Shown here: positions 10,303 through 18,541 of the stretch, one piece after another
Position numbering within the stretch: position 1 is the first letter of the stretch
Layout of the letters: each line of letters starts with the position of its first letter
Assembly: GCF_030323025.1 (NCBI RefSeq)
Contig: NZ_CP097329.1
Location: forward strand, 465,001 to 529,000
Length of the DNA stretch: 64,000 nucleotides
Direction: 5' to 3'
From: Pseudanabaena mucicola str. Chao 1806
GTDB taxonomy: Bacteria; Cyanobacteriota; Cyanobacteriia; Pseudanabaenales; Pseudanabaenaceae
The notes under the pieces: generated by a model
Database searches by the model: none
Told to the model about the DNA's origin: nothing
What the model saw: only the letters and a program-made list of their open reading frames with translations
Translations under genes and position numbers: made by a program

Positions 10303-10725
10303 ATGACATTCACAGCAGTCCTAGAGAATATAGCCCGATCGCCGATCGCCACAAAAATAGGCGAGAAACTGACAACAGCCAAAAGCATATCCCTATCAGG
10401 ACTATCCCGTTTAGGCAAAGGACTGGTTAGTACCCACCTATGTCAACAACAAACCAAACCATTAATCATCGTCACCGCCACCGTCGAAGAAGCAACCCGA
10501 TGGGCTTTACAACTCCAGTCAATGTCATGGCGCGTTTATCTATAATCCCTTGATACATTCCCCTACGAATCAGCCCAAATCGATCTAGAAACCGCTTGGA
10601 CAAGGATTGAGATATTAGCAGAACTGCTTGCCAAACCACAGCCTAACTTAGCGATCGCTACCACCATTAACGCGCTACAGCCCCATCCACCATCCACTTC
10701 GCATCTTTTTGAGCTTGCGTCATGA
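10303..10725 (+). pseudogene. mfd: N-terminal fragment of mfd
   Basis: The first 80 codons are nearly identical to the start of the mfd::topA chimera at 15335 (MTFTAVLENIARSPI...). Both resemble the N-terminus of the transcription-repair coupling factor Mfd. Relative to that copy, a net 3-base deletion at about 10544 creates TAA. The same frame then continues as SLDTFPYESAQIDLET and LLAKPQPNLAIATTINALQ before homology ends near 10700, and the frame closes at TGA 10723-10725. No downstream helicase domains are present, so this is a dead fragment rather than a gene. Its neighbour to the right is an orphan antitoxin on the other strand. Confidence 0.8.
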
Positions 10726-10740
10726 AAATTATTTTGTACA

Positions 10741-10959
10741 TTACCAATCCAGTTTATCTAGAGTTACGCCTTGTTCAATGGGTTCAGTTCGGGCTGAATT
10801 GATACTTTGAACCATTCCTTCGATTCCTCTCAGATATTCATCATCGCTGACATAATCGGATTGGTCTAAAATTTTAATTTCGTCTTTAGAGAAGCGATCG
10901 AGTAACCATAGAAATTTGTCGCTAACACTATCATCAATTTGTAGGGTGATTGTCCGCAT
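10741..10959 (-). CDS. Orphan RelB-like antitoxin
   Basis: A 72-residue protein starting MRTITLQIDDSVSDKFLWLL. This is a pattern of small cyanobacterial antitoxins with an N-terminal beta strand plus helix for DNA binding and a C-terminal toxin-binding tail (EPIEQGVTLDKLDW). A good ribosome site, AGGAG, lies 8 bases before the ATG. The RelE-type toxin that normally follows is absent: the strand downstream runs straight into the mfd fragment. It is therefore either an antitoxin left behind after loss of its toxin or a free-standing regulator. Confidence 0.65.
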   Translation of the reverse strand: MRTITLQIDDSVSDKFLWLLDRFSKDEIKILDQSDYVSDDEYLRGIEGMVQSINSARTEPIEQGVTLDKLDW

Positions 10960-11114
10960 AAGTTAACTCCTAATTTCTCTGTATAAATCACTTGCACACT
11001 GAGGTTTATAGTTTGATATCTTATCATCTCTGCCCTGAATCGCGATCGCTGTTTGACAAAAGTTGGCAATATTTGCCATAATTGAATTGTCAGAAATATA
11101 CATAACTACTAGCT

Positions 11115-11366
11115 ATGACTACAGTAAATATCTCTATTCCTGATTCTATGAAGGCTTTTATAGATGAGCAGGTTGCTAAGGGTGGCTACAGTACTACGAG
11201 TGAATATATTCGGCAGTTGCTGCGTCAAGAGGCGGAGAGGGTTGCTCAAGCGCGTTTGGAAACTTTGCTGTTAGAGGGTTTGGATAGTGGTGAACCAATT
11301 GAGATAAATGATGATTGGTGGCAACAGAAACGGATTCAACTTCTTGAGAGACTTCGCAAAAAGTAA
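11115..11366 (+). CDS. ParD/CopG-type antitoxin
   Basis: An 83-residue ribbon-helix-helix protein. MTTVNISIPDSMKAFIDEQV followed by GGYSTTSEYIRQLLRQEAER is the classic ParD pattern: a beta strand for operator binding, a helix, then a second helix entered through the TTSEYIR motif. The C-terminal part (residues 50-83) would bind a ParE toxin. No ParE gene follows; after 74 bases comes the HNH-endonuclease pair. The antitoxin is thus orphaned or acts on a distant toxin. Confidence 0.8.
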   Translation: MTTVNISIPDSMKAFIDEQVAKGGYSTTSEYIRQLLRQEAERVAQARLETLLLEGLDSGEPIEINDDWWQQKRIQLLERLRKK

Positions 11367-11440
11367 TGAGCAGTTTGCTTATTTGGATGAAGTTATAATG
11401 TATTTAATCAATCAAAATTTAGTGCTGTCTACGAGGCAAT

Positions 11441-11812
11441 ATGTCTGAGTCGATCGCTTTAGAACTTCCCGAACCTTTGGCAAAAAAAGTTAAGGAAATC
11501 GCTGCGCTCAATCGTCAGGGGATTGAGGAAATGCTGATTGAATGGATTGATCGCACTATTAATGAGATTCCCATAGATGCTTTGCCTGATGAACAGGTTC
11601 TGGCTCTTTGTAATTTGCAAATGGGTGAACAGCAGCAAAGGATTTTTAGCGATTTACAAGCTCGAAATAGTGAAGGATTGCTTAATGCACAGGAAGTTAA
11701 GAAGCTGAATGAGTTAATGCAGGTTTATCGTCATGGTTCGGTACGGAAGGCTAAGGCAATGCAGGTTGCGGTGATGCGTGGATTAATCCCTGCTTTGAAT
11801 GCTGTCTCATGA
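11441..11812 (+). CDS. Partner protein of an HNH endonuclease (copy 1)
   Basis: A 123-residue helical protein with an RHH-like opening (SIALELPEPLAKKVKEIA). It has a central acidic stretch with tryptophan and leucine, and a C-terminal helix EVKKLNELMQVYRHGSVRKAKAMQVAVMR. The same layout, including the final LNELM/LDNL...R...KA/KSQA pattern, recurs in the genes at 14551-14907 and 56054-56461, each directly upstream of an HNH gene. Its stop overlaps the HNH start (ATGA). The function is unknown. A DNA-binding antitoxin-like regulator of the HNH nuclease is the simplest reading, but this is inference. Confidence 0.65.
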   Translation: MSESIALELPEPLAKKVKEIAALNRQGIEEMLIEWIDRTINEIPIDALPDEQVLALCNLQMGEQQQRIFSDLQARNSEGLLNAQEVKKLNELMQVYRHGSVRKAKAMQVAVMRGLIPALNAVS

Positions 11813-12165
11813 GTCGTCCTTATATTTCGGTTGAGATTGATCGCAATGTTCGCAGTATGGCTAAAAACCGATGTGGCTATTGCCTTAGTCCTCAAAAGTT
11901 GGTCATGGCACGTCTAGAAATTGAGCATATCATTCCTGTTTCTAAGGGTGGCAGTAGTGAGGAGTCAAATCTTTGGTTAGCTTGTCCTATTTGCAATAGT
12001 CATAAAGCTGGCAAGATTGAGGCGATCGATCCAGTTACGAATGAGGTTGTGGCGCTATTCAATCCGCGTACTCAAGTTTGGGCGGCTTGCTTTCCCTCAA
12101 GCAACACTCAACACATTCAATTGAGTGAACAAATCCAAAATCACCTCTCTAACTACAGGTACTGA
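11809..12165 (+). CDS. HNH endonuclease, C-terminally truncated (copy 1)
   Basis: A 118-residue HNH nuclease. CGYC (residues 22-25) and CPIC (about 63-66) are the zinc-binding pairs, and IEHIIPVSKGG carries the HNH histidines. The two relatives in this window continue after FNPR...W with a domain ending in RA/V...L, but here that part is replaced after about residue 91. The last 23 codons are simply the antisense of the 3' end of the convergent cytosine methyltransferase gene (overlap 12097-12165). The nuclease core is complete, but the missing C-terminal domain makes activity uncertain. Confidence 0.8.
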   Translation: MSRPYISVEIDRNVRSMAKNRCGYCLSPQKLVMARLEIEHIIPVSKGGSSEESNLWLACPICNSHKAGKIEAIDPVTNEVVALFNPRTQVWAACFPSSNTQHIQLSEQIQNHLSNYRY

Positions 12166-13377
12166 TACCGAATTACCTAACTGACGATAAGCATGGGTAT
12201 CTTTAGGATGCAGGATAAAAGAGTCTGGAAATCCTTGTAATCTCGCACATTCTCTTGGTGTAAGTCTTCGTATTCTGCCATTATGGACTACGCCTAACTT
12301 ATGAGCATCACTAGATACAAGAGTAATCGAGATACTTTGAGGATCTAAAAACTTGAATACTTCAAAAGACATATTGCCAGCGACAGGATTATATCTACCC
12401 TCTCTCTCTTTGAGATAACCTTTGCAAATCAAACTATTCATAATCTCTGTAAGATTTTCATGATCAAAAAAGGTTTTAATTTCATCAATATTGAGCTTTT
12501 TGCCATCTTGGTGTGTACCAAATTTTTTCTTGCGCCTATTAGCAATTAACTCATTCATAAACTCAATTTCTAAATCATTACATTCCCCTTTAATTCCCAA
12601 TTCCCATGAATGGATTGAATTACCATTTCGATGATCAATTAATCGGTATCCATGGAGTTTGTTTGGATTATTGTCTGTGAATTTCAGCAATCTATTTGTA
12701 AAGTCTTGAGAACAATCATACTTAGCACTTGGATTTGCTTCTAAAATATCAGCAACAATTTTAGTTCTATTAGAATTAGAAAACAAATCAAATAATGTAA
12801 GTTGACTAAGAGATCGCTTAAATTCATGGGAATCAGTCGCACCCAAGTCAGATTTCAGAGATAAAATTGGCTGTTGATTGTAAATCCCTAAAATATATAC
12901 TCGGACACGATTTTGAGGAATGCCAAAGTTTGAACTATTTAAAATTAGATAAGACACCCCATAGTTTAAATTTTGTAATCGCTCAATAATTGTCTTGAAA
13001 GTACGTCCTTGATCATGACTAGTTAATCCCCGAACATTTTCCAGTAAAAATGCTTTTGGTTGATATTCGCTTAAAAGTTTCTCAATCTCAAAAAACAAGG
13101 TTCCTCTAGTGTCTACAAATCCTTTTTGTTTTCCAGCATATGAGAATGGCTGACAAGGAAAACCTGCAAGTAGAAAATCGAAATTCGGGAATTGCTTAAT
13201 ACTACAAATGTCACCCTCTAGCTTCTCTTTATAATTAAGCTCATAAGTCTCTTGAGCGTATTTATCTATTTCTGAAGACAATACACATTTAGTTTGAATG
13301 CCAAGCTCTTGCATCGCTTGCTCAAAGCCCAAACGCATCCCACCAATACCAGCAAATAAATCAATAAAATTAATCAT
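12097..13377 (-). CDS. C5-cytosine DNA methyltransferase
   Basis: A 426-residue methyltransferase with the family motifs in order: FIDLFAGIGGMRLGFE (AdoMet binding, residues 4-19), GFPCQPFS with catalytic Cys75, LLENVRG (residues 111-117), QNRVRV (residues 155-160), and a C-terminal RECARLQGFPDSF / QLGNSVSVPV. The target-recognition region (about residues 180-350) is unusually long and would set sequence specificity. Its start overlaps the end of the upstream nuclease gene by 8 bases, forming a type II restriction-modification operon. The 3' end overlaps the truncated HNH gene in a convergent arrangement. Confidence 0.95.
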   Translation of the reverse strand: MINFIDLFAGIGGMRLGFEQAMQELGIQTKCVLSSEIDKYAQETYELNYKEKLEGDICSIKQFPNFDFLLAGFPCQPFSYAGKQKGFVDTRGTLFFEIEKLLSEYQPKAFLLENVRGLTSHDQGRTFKTIIERLQNLNYGVSYLILNSSNFGIPQNRVRVYILGIYNQQPILSLKSDLGATDSHEFKRSLSQLTLFDLFSNSNRTKIVADILEANPSAKYDCSQDFTNRLLKFTDNNPNKLHGYRLIDHRNGNSIHSWELGIKGECNDLEIEFMNELIANRRKKKFGTHQDGKKLNIDEIKTFFDHENLTEIMNSLICKGYLKEREGRYNPVAGNMSFEVFKFLDPQSISITLVSSDAHKLGVVHNGRIRRLTPRECARLQGFPDSFILHPKDTHAYRQLGNSVSVPVVREVILDLFTQLNVLSVA

Positions 13378-14401
13378 TTAATTTTTCTTGAATGAAGTTT
13401 GCTAAAATTGCGATTTCTGCTTTTGAGTAAGCAACTGTGCAATCGCTAAAATTGCAGATAGTTCCGATAGCTGATGATCTTTGGAAATTCCCTGCACCAT
13501 CAATGACATAGGCTATCCAAAATCCATTATTGTTCATCAACCTAAAGCGATTTTCTGCTTGTCCAGATTTACGCTCAATCACACTATTGGTCGTCACCTG
13601 AAAACTAACTTCTATCCCTATTTTCTTTCCATTCTTTTGAACTACTACATCAAATGGCATTCCATCACTTTTGTCATAACCATTTAGAGTAATGGAACCG
13701 TTTCTAGTTAATTGATAATCTGGCGTTAGAAACCCTCGTAAAGTCTCTAATACATAAGTTTGAGCAATTTGTCCAAGACTATTTGTATTTGCTCCTGTCG
13801 TAATTCTGCTGACATACAAATATTTTTCACGAACATACTTATCAATTGCTATCTCATCACCGAGTAAAACACCGATTTCACATTTTTCTAAGGCAGCTAA
13901 ATGAGCAGCGTCTGAAGTTGCGCCATGCAAAAGAATCATGATCAAGTCTTTATACAATGGAGATAACGGGACTATTTTAGTGATTGAAACACCATCCATA
14001 TCTAGCTTTGTGTTTCCTATTCCACTTATAGGCAAAACTTGAAATTCATATACTTCAGTCTTTTCCCGAAAAACATACTGCATCACTCGCCGATTTGTAA
14101 CTGGATCAACGGCAAAGGTTTCTGTGAACTCTCTTCCCAATCGTTTAATTAATTCTCCTCCATAATCAGCAAGAATAACTAGATGTTTTAGAAACAAATT
14201 CGCCGACATTCCAGATGCTTGCAAAACATCAAAGATTTGATAGGGACTATCTCCCGACAGTTTTAGAATACTAATAAACCGATCTTGCGTTGCAATTAAC
14301 TTGGGAATAACACTCTCTGCGGCAACCGTTGCTTCTAATTCTTTCGGCCACCACTTGACCGCTTTTTTCTCCAGTTCTGTAAATGTACGTTTGTAATTCA
14401 A
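13370..14401 (-). CDS. Putative type II restriction endonuclease
   Basis: A 343-residue protein directly upstream of and overlapping the C5-methyltransferase, the expected position of the cognate restriction enzyme. I do not recognise the specific family. A PD-(D/E)XK-like site can be read at about residues 250-265: the acidic residue in DGMPFDVVV, then GIEVSFQ, with Lys in the spacer KNGKK. The N-terminal 60 residues (AAESVIPKLIATQDRFISIL) resemble a DNA-recognition helical region. It is assigned as a restriction enzyme mainly from operon position, so the substrate sequence is unknown. Confidence 0.7.
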   Translation of the reverse strand: MNYKRTFTELEKKAVKWWPKELEATVAAESVIPKLIATQDRFISILKLSGDSPYQIFDVLQASGMSANLFLKHLVILADYGGELIKRLGREFTETFAVDPVTNRRVMQYVFREKTEVYEFQVLPISGIGNTKLDMDGVSITKIVPLSPLYKDLIMILLHGATSDAAHLAALEKCEIGVLLGDEIAIDKYVREKYLYVSRITTGANTNSLGQIAQTYVLETLRGFLTPDYQLTRNGSITLNGYDKSDGMPFDVVVQKNGKKIGIEVSFQVTTNSVIERKSGQAENRFRLMNNNGFWIAYVIDGAGNFQRSSAIGTICNFSDCTVAYSKAEIAILANFIQEKLND

Positions 14402-14550
14402 TTTTGGATTTCCTGATTTACCTTTGATGGCAGTTTACCAAAAATTACGTCCTCACAAATCATGATGATACAAAAATGTCAAATTTTTAAGGATCGCCCA
14501 TAACAAGCTTGCTACAATAAACACAACTCACAATCTTCAAATCACAAACC

Positions 14551-14907
14551 ATGCAAATTATCCTAGAAGTCCCCGATCGCCTCGGCGAAAAACTACAAAG
14601 ATTAGGCGATCGACTCCCTGAAACCCTAGATCGCTTACTTCAAGACATTCCCACCACAGAAACGATCTCTTACCAAGACGATCGCCAAATTGTCGAACTT
14701 CTAGCAAGTCAACCCAGTCCTGAAGAAATCCTCGCCATCCGTCCCACACCAGCCTTACAAGCGCAGATGAGCGAGCTACTCGAACGCAACAAATCTGGAA
14801 GTCTTTCCCGAACTGAAGAAGCCGAACTAGATCGCTACTTACTCTTAGAGCATTGGGTAAGACTAGCTAAAGCCTATGCCTATAAACAATTACAGAAATC
14901 AGCATGA
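14551..14907 (+). CDS. Partner protein of an HNH endonuclease (copy 2)
   Basis: A 118-residue protein. Its opening, MQIILEVPDRLGEKLQRLGDRLPETLDRLL, is an RHH-like start. A linker (ELLASQPSPEEILAI) follows, then the C-terminal helix SLSRTEEAELDRYLLLEHWVRLAKAYA. The order matches the partner genes at 11441 and 56054, although sequence identity looks low. Its stop overlaps the HNH start by 4 bases (ATGA). The function is not known; the conserved coupling suggests that the two proteins act together. Confidence 0.65.
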   Translation: MQIILEVPDRLGEKLQRLGDRLPETLDRLLQDIPTTETISYQDDRQIVELLASQPSPEEILAIRPTPALQAQMSELLERNKSGSLSRTEEAELDRYLLLEHWVRLAKAYAYKQLQKSA

Positions 14908-15317
14908 GCTATGTATCAGTTCCCCTACGTCGGCTAGTCACCCAACGCGCTGAAGAACAGTGCGAGTATTGTCGATATCCTCAAGCAGCTTCTTTTTTTA
15001 CTTTTGAAATAGAACATATCATTGCTGAAAAACACGATGGCATCACCGAAGCCGAAAACCTAGCTTTAGCTTGTCCTTGCTGCAATCGTTTCAAAGGTAC
15101 TGACCTCGGTTCTATTGATCCTGAAACAATGCAGCTAACTCCATTTTTTAATCCTCGTATGCAGCAGTGGTCAGATCACTTTTGCCTAGAAGGAGGAAAC
15201 ATTCTCCCCCTCACTCCTGAAGGACGTGTCACTGCTAAAATCCTCCAATTTAACCTTCAGGAACGTGTTATCGAACGCGAACAACTCATTAGTATTGGGA
15301 AATATCCAGTACTTTAA
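14904..15317 (+). CDS. HNH endonuclease (copy 2, full length)
   Basis: A 137-residue HNH nuclease with both zinc pairs (CEYC at residues 20-23 and CPCC near 58-61) and the catalytic FEIEHIIAEKHDG. After FNPR...W it keeps the C-terminal segment GRVTAKILQFNLQERV..., which the truncated copy at 11809 lacks. Translation is probably coupled to the upstream partner gene. HNH proteins of this type are common in cyanobacterial genomes, often in multiple copies. The biological role of the pair (defence, TA-like or selfish) is not established. Confidence 0.85.
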   Translation: MSYVSVPLRRLVTQRAEEQCEYCRYPQAASFFTFEIEHIIAEKHDGITEAENLALACPCCNRFKGTDLGSIDPETMQLTPFFNPRMQQWSDHFCLEGGNILPLTPEGRVTAKILQFNLQERVIEREQLISIGKYPVL

Positions 15318-15334
15318 GAACTTCTTTAAACAAC

Positions 15335-16666
15335 ATGACCTTCACCGCAGTCCTAGAGAACATAGCCCGATCGCCGATCGTCACAAAAATAGGCGAGAAA
15401 CTGACAACAGCCAAAAGCATATCCCTATCAGGACTATCCCGCTTAGGCAAGGGACTGGTTAGCACCCACCTATGCCAACAACAAACCAAACCATTACTCA
15501 TCGTCACCGCCACCGTCGAAGAAGCAACCCGATGGGCCTTACAACTCCAGTCAATGCCATGGCGCGTCTATCTATATCAACCCCTTGATACATTTCCCTA
15601 CGAATCCGCCCAAATCGATTTAGAAACCGATTGGACAAGGATTGAGATATTAGCGGAACTACTTGCCAAACCACAGCCTAATTTAGCGATCGCTACCACC
15701 ATTAACGCGCTACAGCCCCATCTACCATCCACTCAAGTCTTCCAAAAACATAGCATCTATTTCAATATCGGTGATTCGCAATCGGTTAAATTACTTGCCG
15801 AGGCTCTGGCAAAATTAGGATATGTGGAAGTCAAAGAAGTAAAGGAATCAAAACAATGGAGCCGTAAAGGATTTAGTTTTGAAGTGTTTCCAGTTAATCG
15901 AAATCTACCCGTGCGCCTAAGCTGCAATCGCGGTACTGTCGAGAAAATCAGAGAGTTTGACCCCACTAATCCCAAAAGCTTCACTGACCTATCCAGCTTC
16001 GCGATCGCCCCTGTCGATTTGCATGAGTTTGTTACTTCTCATAAAGCCACATTGCTGAATTACTTACCCAAGAATTTTATTGTTGCCATTGATGAACCCG
16101 AACAATGTCAGAGCTATAGCGATCGCTGGTACGAAGCTGCGGATGAACTTTATCAAAATCAATCGCAAGCAGATACACCGAAACTGCATTGGGACTTTGC
16201 AAAGTGCATGACTGAGGCGAATAAGTTTCAGATGCTTCAACTTAGTAAGCGATCGCTTAAACCCAAACCAACGATCGCATCTCATCTCAACACAAACAGC
16301 GATCGCCGTAATCAGTGGGAGATTCCTCAACCGAAGGGTGAGAATGCAGTGACGGCGGAGGTGACTAGTTTTGCTTGTCCTGTCTGTGGTAAGCCTTTGG
16401 CTAGGTTTCCCTATGCGAAGGATGGTGTGGATAAGGTGATGTTGAAGTGTGGGGATGCTCAGGCACGTCAACGCAAGGATCATGCGGATGTGGTCTTTTT
16501 CTGGTCTTCTCAGGAGAGGTGGTGGTCGAAGAAGTTTGGTGATTTGGATGAGGCGGCTAAGCCAAATTTAGGTAAGGATGCAACTAGGAAGGAGAAGAAA
16601 ACTTCTCAGCGCAAACCGAAACAATCCAGTAAAGTGGCTAAGCCTAGTCCTAAAGAGTTGTCTTGA
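15335..16666 (+). CDS. Chimeric ORF: Mfd N-terminus fused to TopA C-terminus
   Basis: An open 443-codon frame made of two unrelated genes. Residues 1 to about 321 resemble the N-terminal (UvrB-like damage-recognition) region of Mfd: TALLIVTA-type ATPase-like strands, YQPLDTFPYES, then GFSFEVFPVN and EKIREFDP. Residues 322-443 are the C-terminal 122 residues of the TopA at 3631, including the second zinc ribbon (CPVCGKPLARFPYA) and the Lys-rich tail. The switch falls exactly in GCGATCGC at 16299-16306, matching the HIP1 at 5531-5538 in topA. Neither parent's catalytic centre is present. It is a recombination product whose expression is unknown; annotate with caution. Confidence 0.85.
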   Translation: MTFTAVLENIARSPIVTKIGEKLTTAKSISLSGLSRLGKGLVSTHLCQQQTKPLLIVTATVEEATRWALQLQSMPWRVYLYQPLDTFPYESAQIDLETDWTRIEILAELLAKPQPNLAIATTINALQPHLPSTQVFQKHSIYFNIGDSQSVKLLAEALAKLGYVEVKEVKESKQWSRKGFSFEVFPVNRNLPVRLSCNRGTVEKIREFDPTNPKSFTDLSSFAIAPVDLHEFVTSHKATLLNYLPKNFIVAIDEPEQCQSYSDRWYEAADELYQNQSQADTPKLHWDFAKCMTEANKFQMLQLSKRSLKPKPTIASHLNTNSDRRNQWEIPQPKGENAVTAEVTSFACPVCGKPLARFPYAKDGVDKVMLKCGDAQARQRKDHADVVFFWSSQERWWSKKFGDLDEAAKPNLGKDATRKEKKTSQRKPKQSSKVAKPSPKELS

Positions 16667-16680
16667 TAAGCAGGGCATTA

Positions 16681-17070
16681 TTAGGGTGTTGGAGCAGGTT
16701 GGATGTGCTTCCCAGCATAGAAAACAACTACTTTTAATTGAGTTTCGTCGGGAACGTAAAATACTCTATCTCCTCCAGTCACTTCATATTCCCATACGCC
16801 TCTATATTTTTTGCCTTTTAACGGAAATACCCGTCCAGGCTGTCTCGTTATTGGTGCTGTCTGTAAGTCTTTGTAGCAACGTCTAGCGTTTTCAGGATTT
16901 CGCTGGATCAGGGCTTCCCAGTCCCGATTTATGCGGCGATTTTTAGCTACTACTAGCCAAATAGTTTCTATTTTGGGTGTATTAGAAGTCTCAGGTGAAT
17001 CAGGAGTTGTCAGCTTTACTTCTGGTGGTTCGATATTTTTGTTTATCTCTTCGGTGATGTTTTCTGACAT
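16681..17070 (-). CDS. RelE/ParE-like toxin
   Basis: A 129-residue protein. The N-terminal 40 residues are acidic and Pro/Thr-rich and look disordered. Residues 42-129 have the RelE-like arrangement: a helix with NPENARRCYKDLQTAP, then strands GRVFPLKGKKYRGVWEYEV, GDRVFYVPD and LKVVVFYAGKH. Such toxins usually cleave mRNA at the ribosome. One base separates it from the upstream Phd-like antitoxin gene, so they form a TA operon. The unusual N-terminal extension may be a mis-set start, but it opens at a plausible ATG. Confidence 0.7.
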   Translation of the reverse strand: MSENITEEINKNIEPPEVKLTTPDSPETSNTPKIETIWLVVAKNRRINRDWEALIQRNPENARRCYKDLQTAPITRQPGRVFPLKGKKYRGVWEYEVTGGDRVFYVPDETQLKVVVFYAGKHIQPAPTP

Positions 17071-17071
17071 A

Positions 17072-17530
17072 TCAAGATTGCTTGATTTGAGTAAAGGCTG
17101 CTTCTAGGTCTGGATTGGCGATCGCTAAGGCGCTCTCATACCATTCATGGATAACTGCTTCTAATTCATTCCATGCTTTGTCGAAATTTTTTGTTTCTTG
17201 TAAGGCAACTGAGCGATAGGCTGAGATCACTTCATTAATAAATTCATTTAATTCGTCTGCGTCAAATACTCCAAGCCAACCATAGGGATGCTCGGCTCCA
17301 ATTTTTTGGTTTAGCAATAAACGGAAGGCTGTATTGAGAAGTTCAACAATTTCGCGGCTATGTTGGGCGGTTTTTACAAATAGAGCTACGTCTTCTCGCC
17401 GCAGTAGGGCAAAGGATTGGTCGTTGCGGGTAATGGTGATGGGATGTTCTAGGGCTTTGTCTAAGATTCTGCCTGGTTGACGATTTAGCTCGGTGGCTGT
17501 GACTAGTTCATCTGAGTAAATGGAGTTCAT
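17072..17530 (-). CDS. Phd/YefM-like antitoxin with a C-terminal extension
   Basis: A 152-residue protein. Residues 8-50 (VTATELNRQPGRILDKALEH, ITITRNDQSFALLRREDV) are the Phd/YefM DNA-binding fold, which recognises the operator of its own operon. About 90 further residues follow, helical and acidic, longer than the usual short toxin-binding tail. The RelE-like toxin gene follows after 1 base on the same strand. The extra C-terminal region may hold a larger toxin-binding surface. Confidence 0.75.
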   Translation of the reverse strand: MNSIYSDELVTATELNRQPGRILDKALEHPITITRNDQSFALLRREDVALFVKTAQHSREIVELLNTAFRLLLNQKIGAEHPYGWLGVFDADELNEFINEVISAYRSVALQETKNFDKAWNELEAVIHEWYESALAIANPDLEAAFTQIKQS

Positions 17531-17706
17531 AGTTTTTCGATTGGCAGTTTTATTTGAGCGTGTGGGGAAATTGTGGTGATTATTTGGAAGGGTGTAGTAT
17601 AAATGTACGTACTATTCTACGTTGTTTGCTTTCTAAGTCAATGGCAAGTTATTTTCTAAGTTCTAAAATTTAGAGGATAAATCAGGGCTTGGGAGTAAGT
17701 TTAGTT

Positions 17707-17991
17707 ATGATGGTTGTGATAAATCCAGTTAAATCCTTAGAAAATATGAAAGAACAAGATTTGTTAAATCGGATCTACTCTAGTCCTAGAGTGATGGTGG
17801 GAAAGCCTGTCATTAGAGGGACTCGGTTATCTGTTGAGTACATTCTAAATCTGCTGGCTCATGGTGCAACTGTGACGGAGATTTTGGATGAGTATGAAGG
17901 TTTGGTTGAGGCGGATATTAGGGCTTGTTTACTGTTTGCTTCTCGTGCGTTGGAAAGTGCAAGTTTTATGCCTTTGGCGGAGATTGCTTAG
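17707..17991 (+). CDS. DUF433 antitoxin
   Basis: A small DUF433 protein. NRIYSSPRVMVGKPVIRGTRLSVEYILNLLAHGATVTEILDEY is the diagnostic DUF433 core, with GKPVIRGTR and a winged-helix-like fold thought to bind DNA. It is usually paired with a DUF5615 PIN-like toxin, as here, where the toxin starts on the base after its stop. An in-frame TTG at 17689 would add 6 residues; the ATG at 17707 is preferred because GGGAG lies 11 bases before it. Confidence 0.85.
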   Translation: MMVVINPVKSLENMKEQDLLNRIYSSPRVMVGKPVIRGTRLSVEYILNLLAHGATVTEILDEYEGLVEADIRACLLFASRALESASFMPLAEIA

Positions 17992-18348
17992 GTGCGGTTT
18001 TTGGTAGATGAAAATACGGGTGTTGTGGTTGCGCGTTGGTTACGCAATCAAAATCATGAGGTTTTCTCAGTTTATGAGGAGGCAAGAGGGACTGATGATG
18101 ATGAAATTCTACAAAAGGCTTGGGATGAGAATTGGATTTTGATTTCTTGTGATAAGGATTTTGGTGAAAAAGTCTATCGGGAACGAAGACTACATCATGG
18201 TGTGATTTTGCTTAGGCTTGAGGATGAGCGTAATGCTAATAAAATCAATGTTTTACAAAGTTTGTTAGAAAATTATGCGGGGCAGTTAGCGGATAGTTTT
18301 GTTGTGGTTACTGAGAAACAGGTTAGATTTGCTAGGGCTTTGTCTTGA
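17992..18348 (+). CDS. DUF5615 PIN-like toxin
   Basis: A 118-residue PIN-like protein of the DUF5615 family. MRFLVDENTGVVVARWLRNQNHEVFSV supplies the first acidic residues, and TDDDEILQKAWDENWILISCDKDFGE supplies the later acidic pair and the strand with CDKDFG. The start is GTG at 17992, immediately after the DUF433 stop with no spacer, so expression should be translationally coupled. The pair is expected to be a toxin-antitoxin unit acting on RNA. The family is well known, but targets are mostly undetermined. Confidence 0.85.
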   Translation: MRFLVDENTGVVVARWLRNQNHEVFSVYEEARGTDDDEILQKAWDENWILISCDKDFGEKVYRERRLHHGVILLRLEDERNANKINVLQSLLENYAGQLADSFVVVTEKQVRFARALS

Positions 18349-18541
18349 GATGTTCAGAAAAATTTAAGGCTATGAAGTGAATCGTGATCGCTCTTTTCAA
18401 AAATTAATCCAACAGCGATCACCAGACAGTTTTTTTGTATGCTCATCAAATTTAAAAATATTTCTTACTATACAAGATGATTTTGATGAAGTATATGTAT
18501 ATTGTTATCACTAAACTCCAAGTCTCAATCAAGGGGGATAT

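Noticed and set aside
16064-16483. 139-codon minus-strand frame
   Set aside because: Antisense to the mfd::topA chimera and spans its junction; composition is Leu/Arg/His-rich as expected for a shadow.
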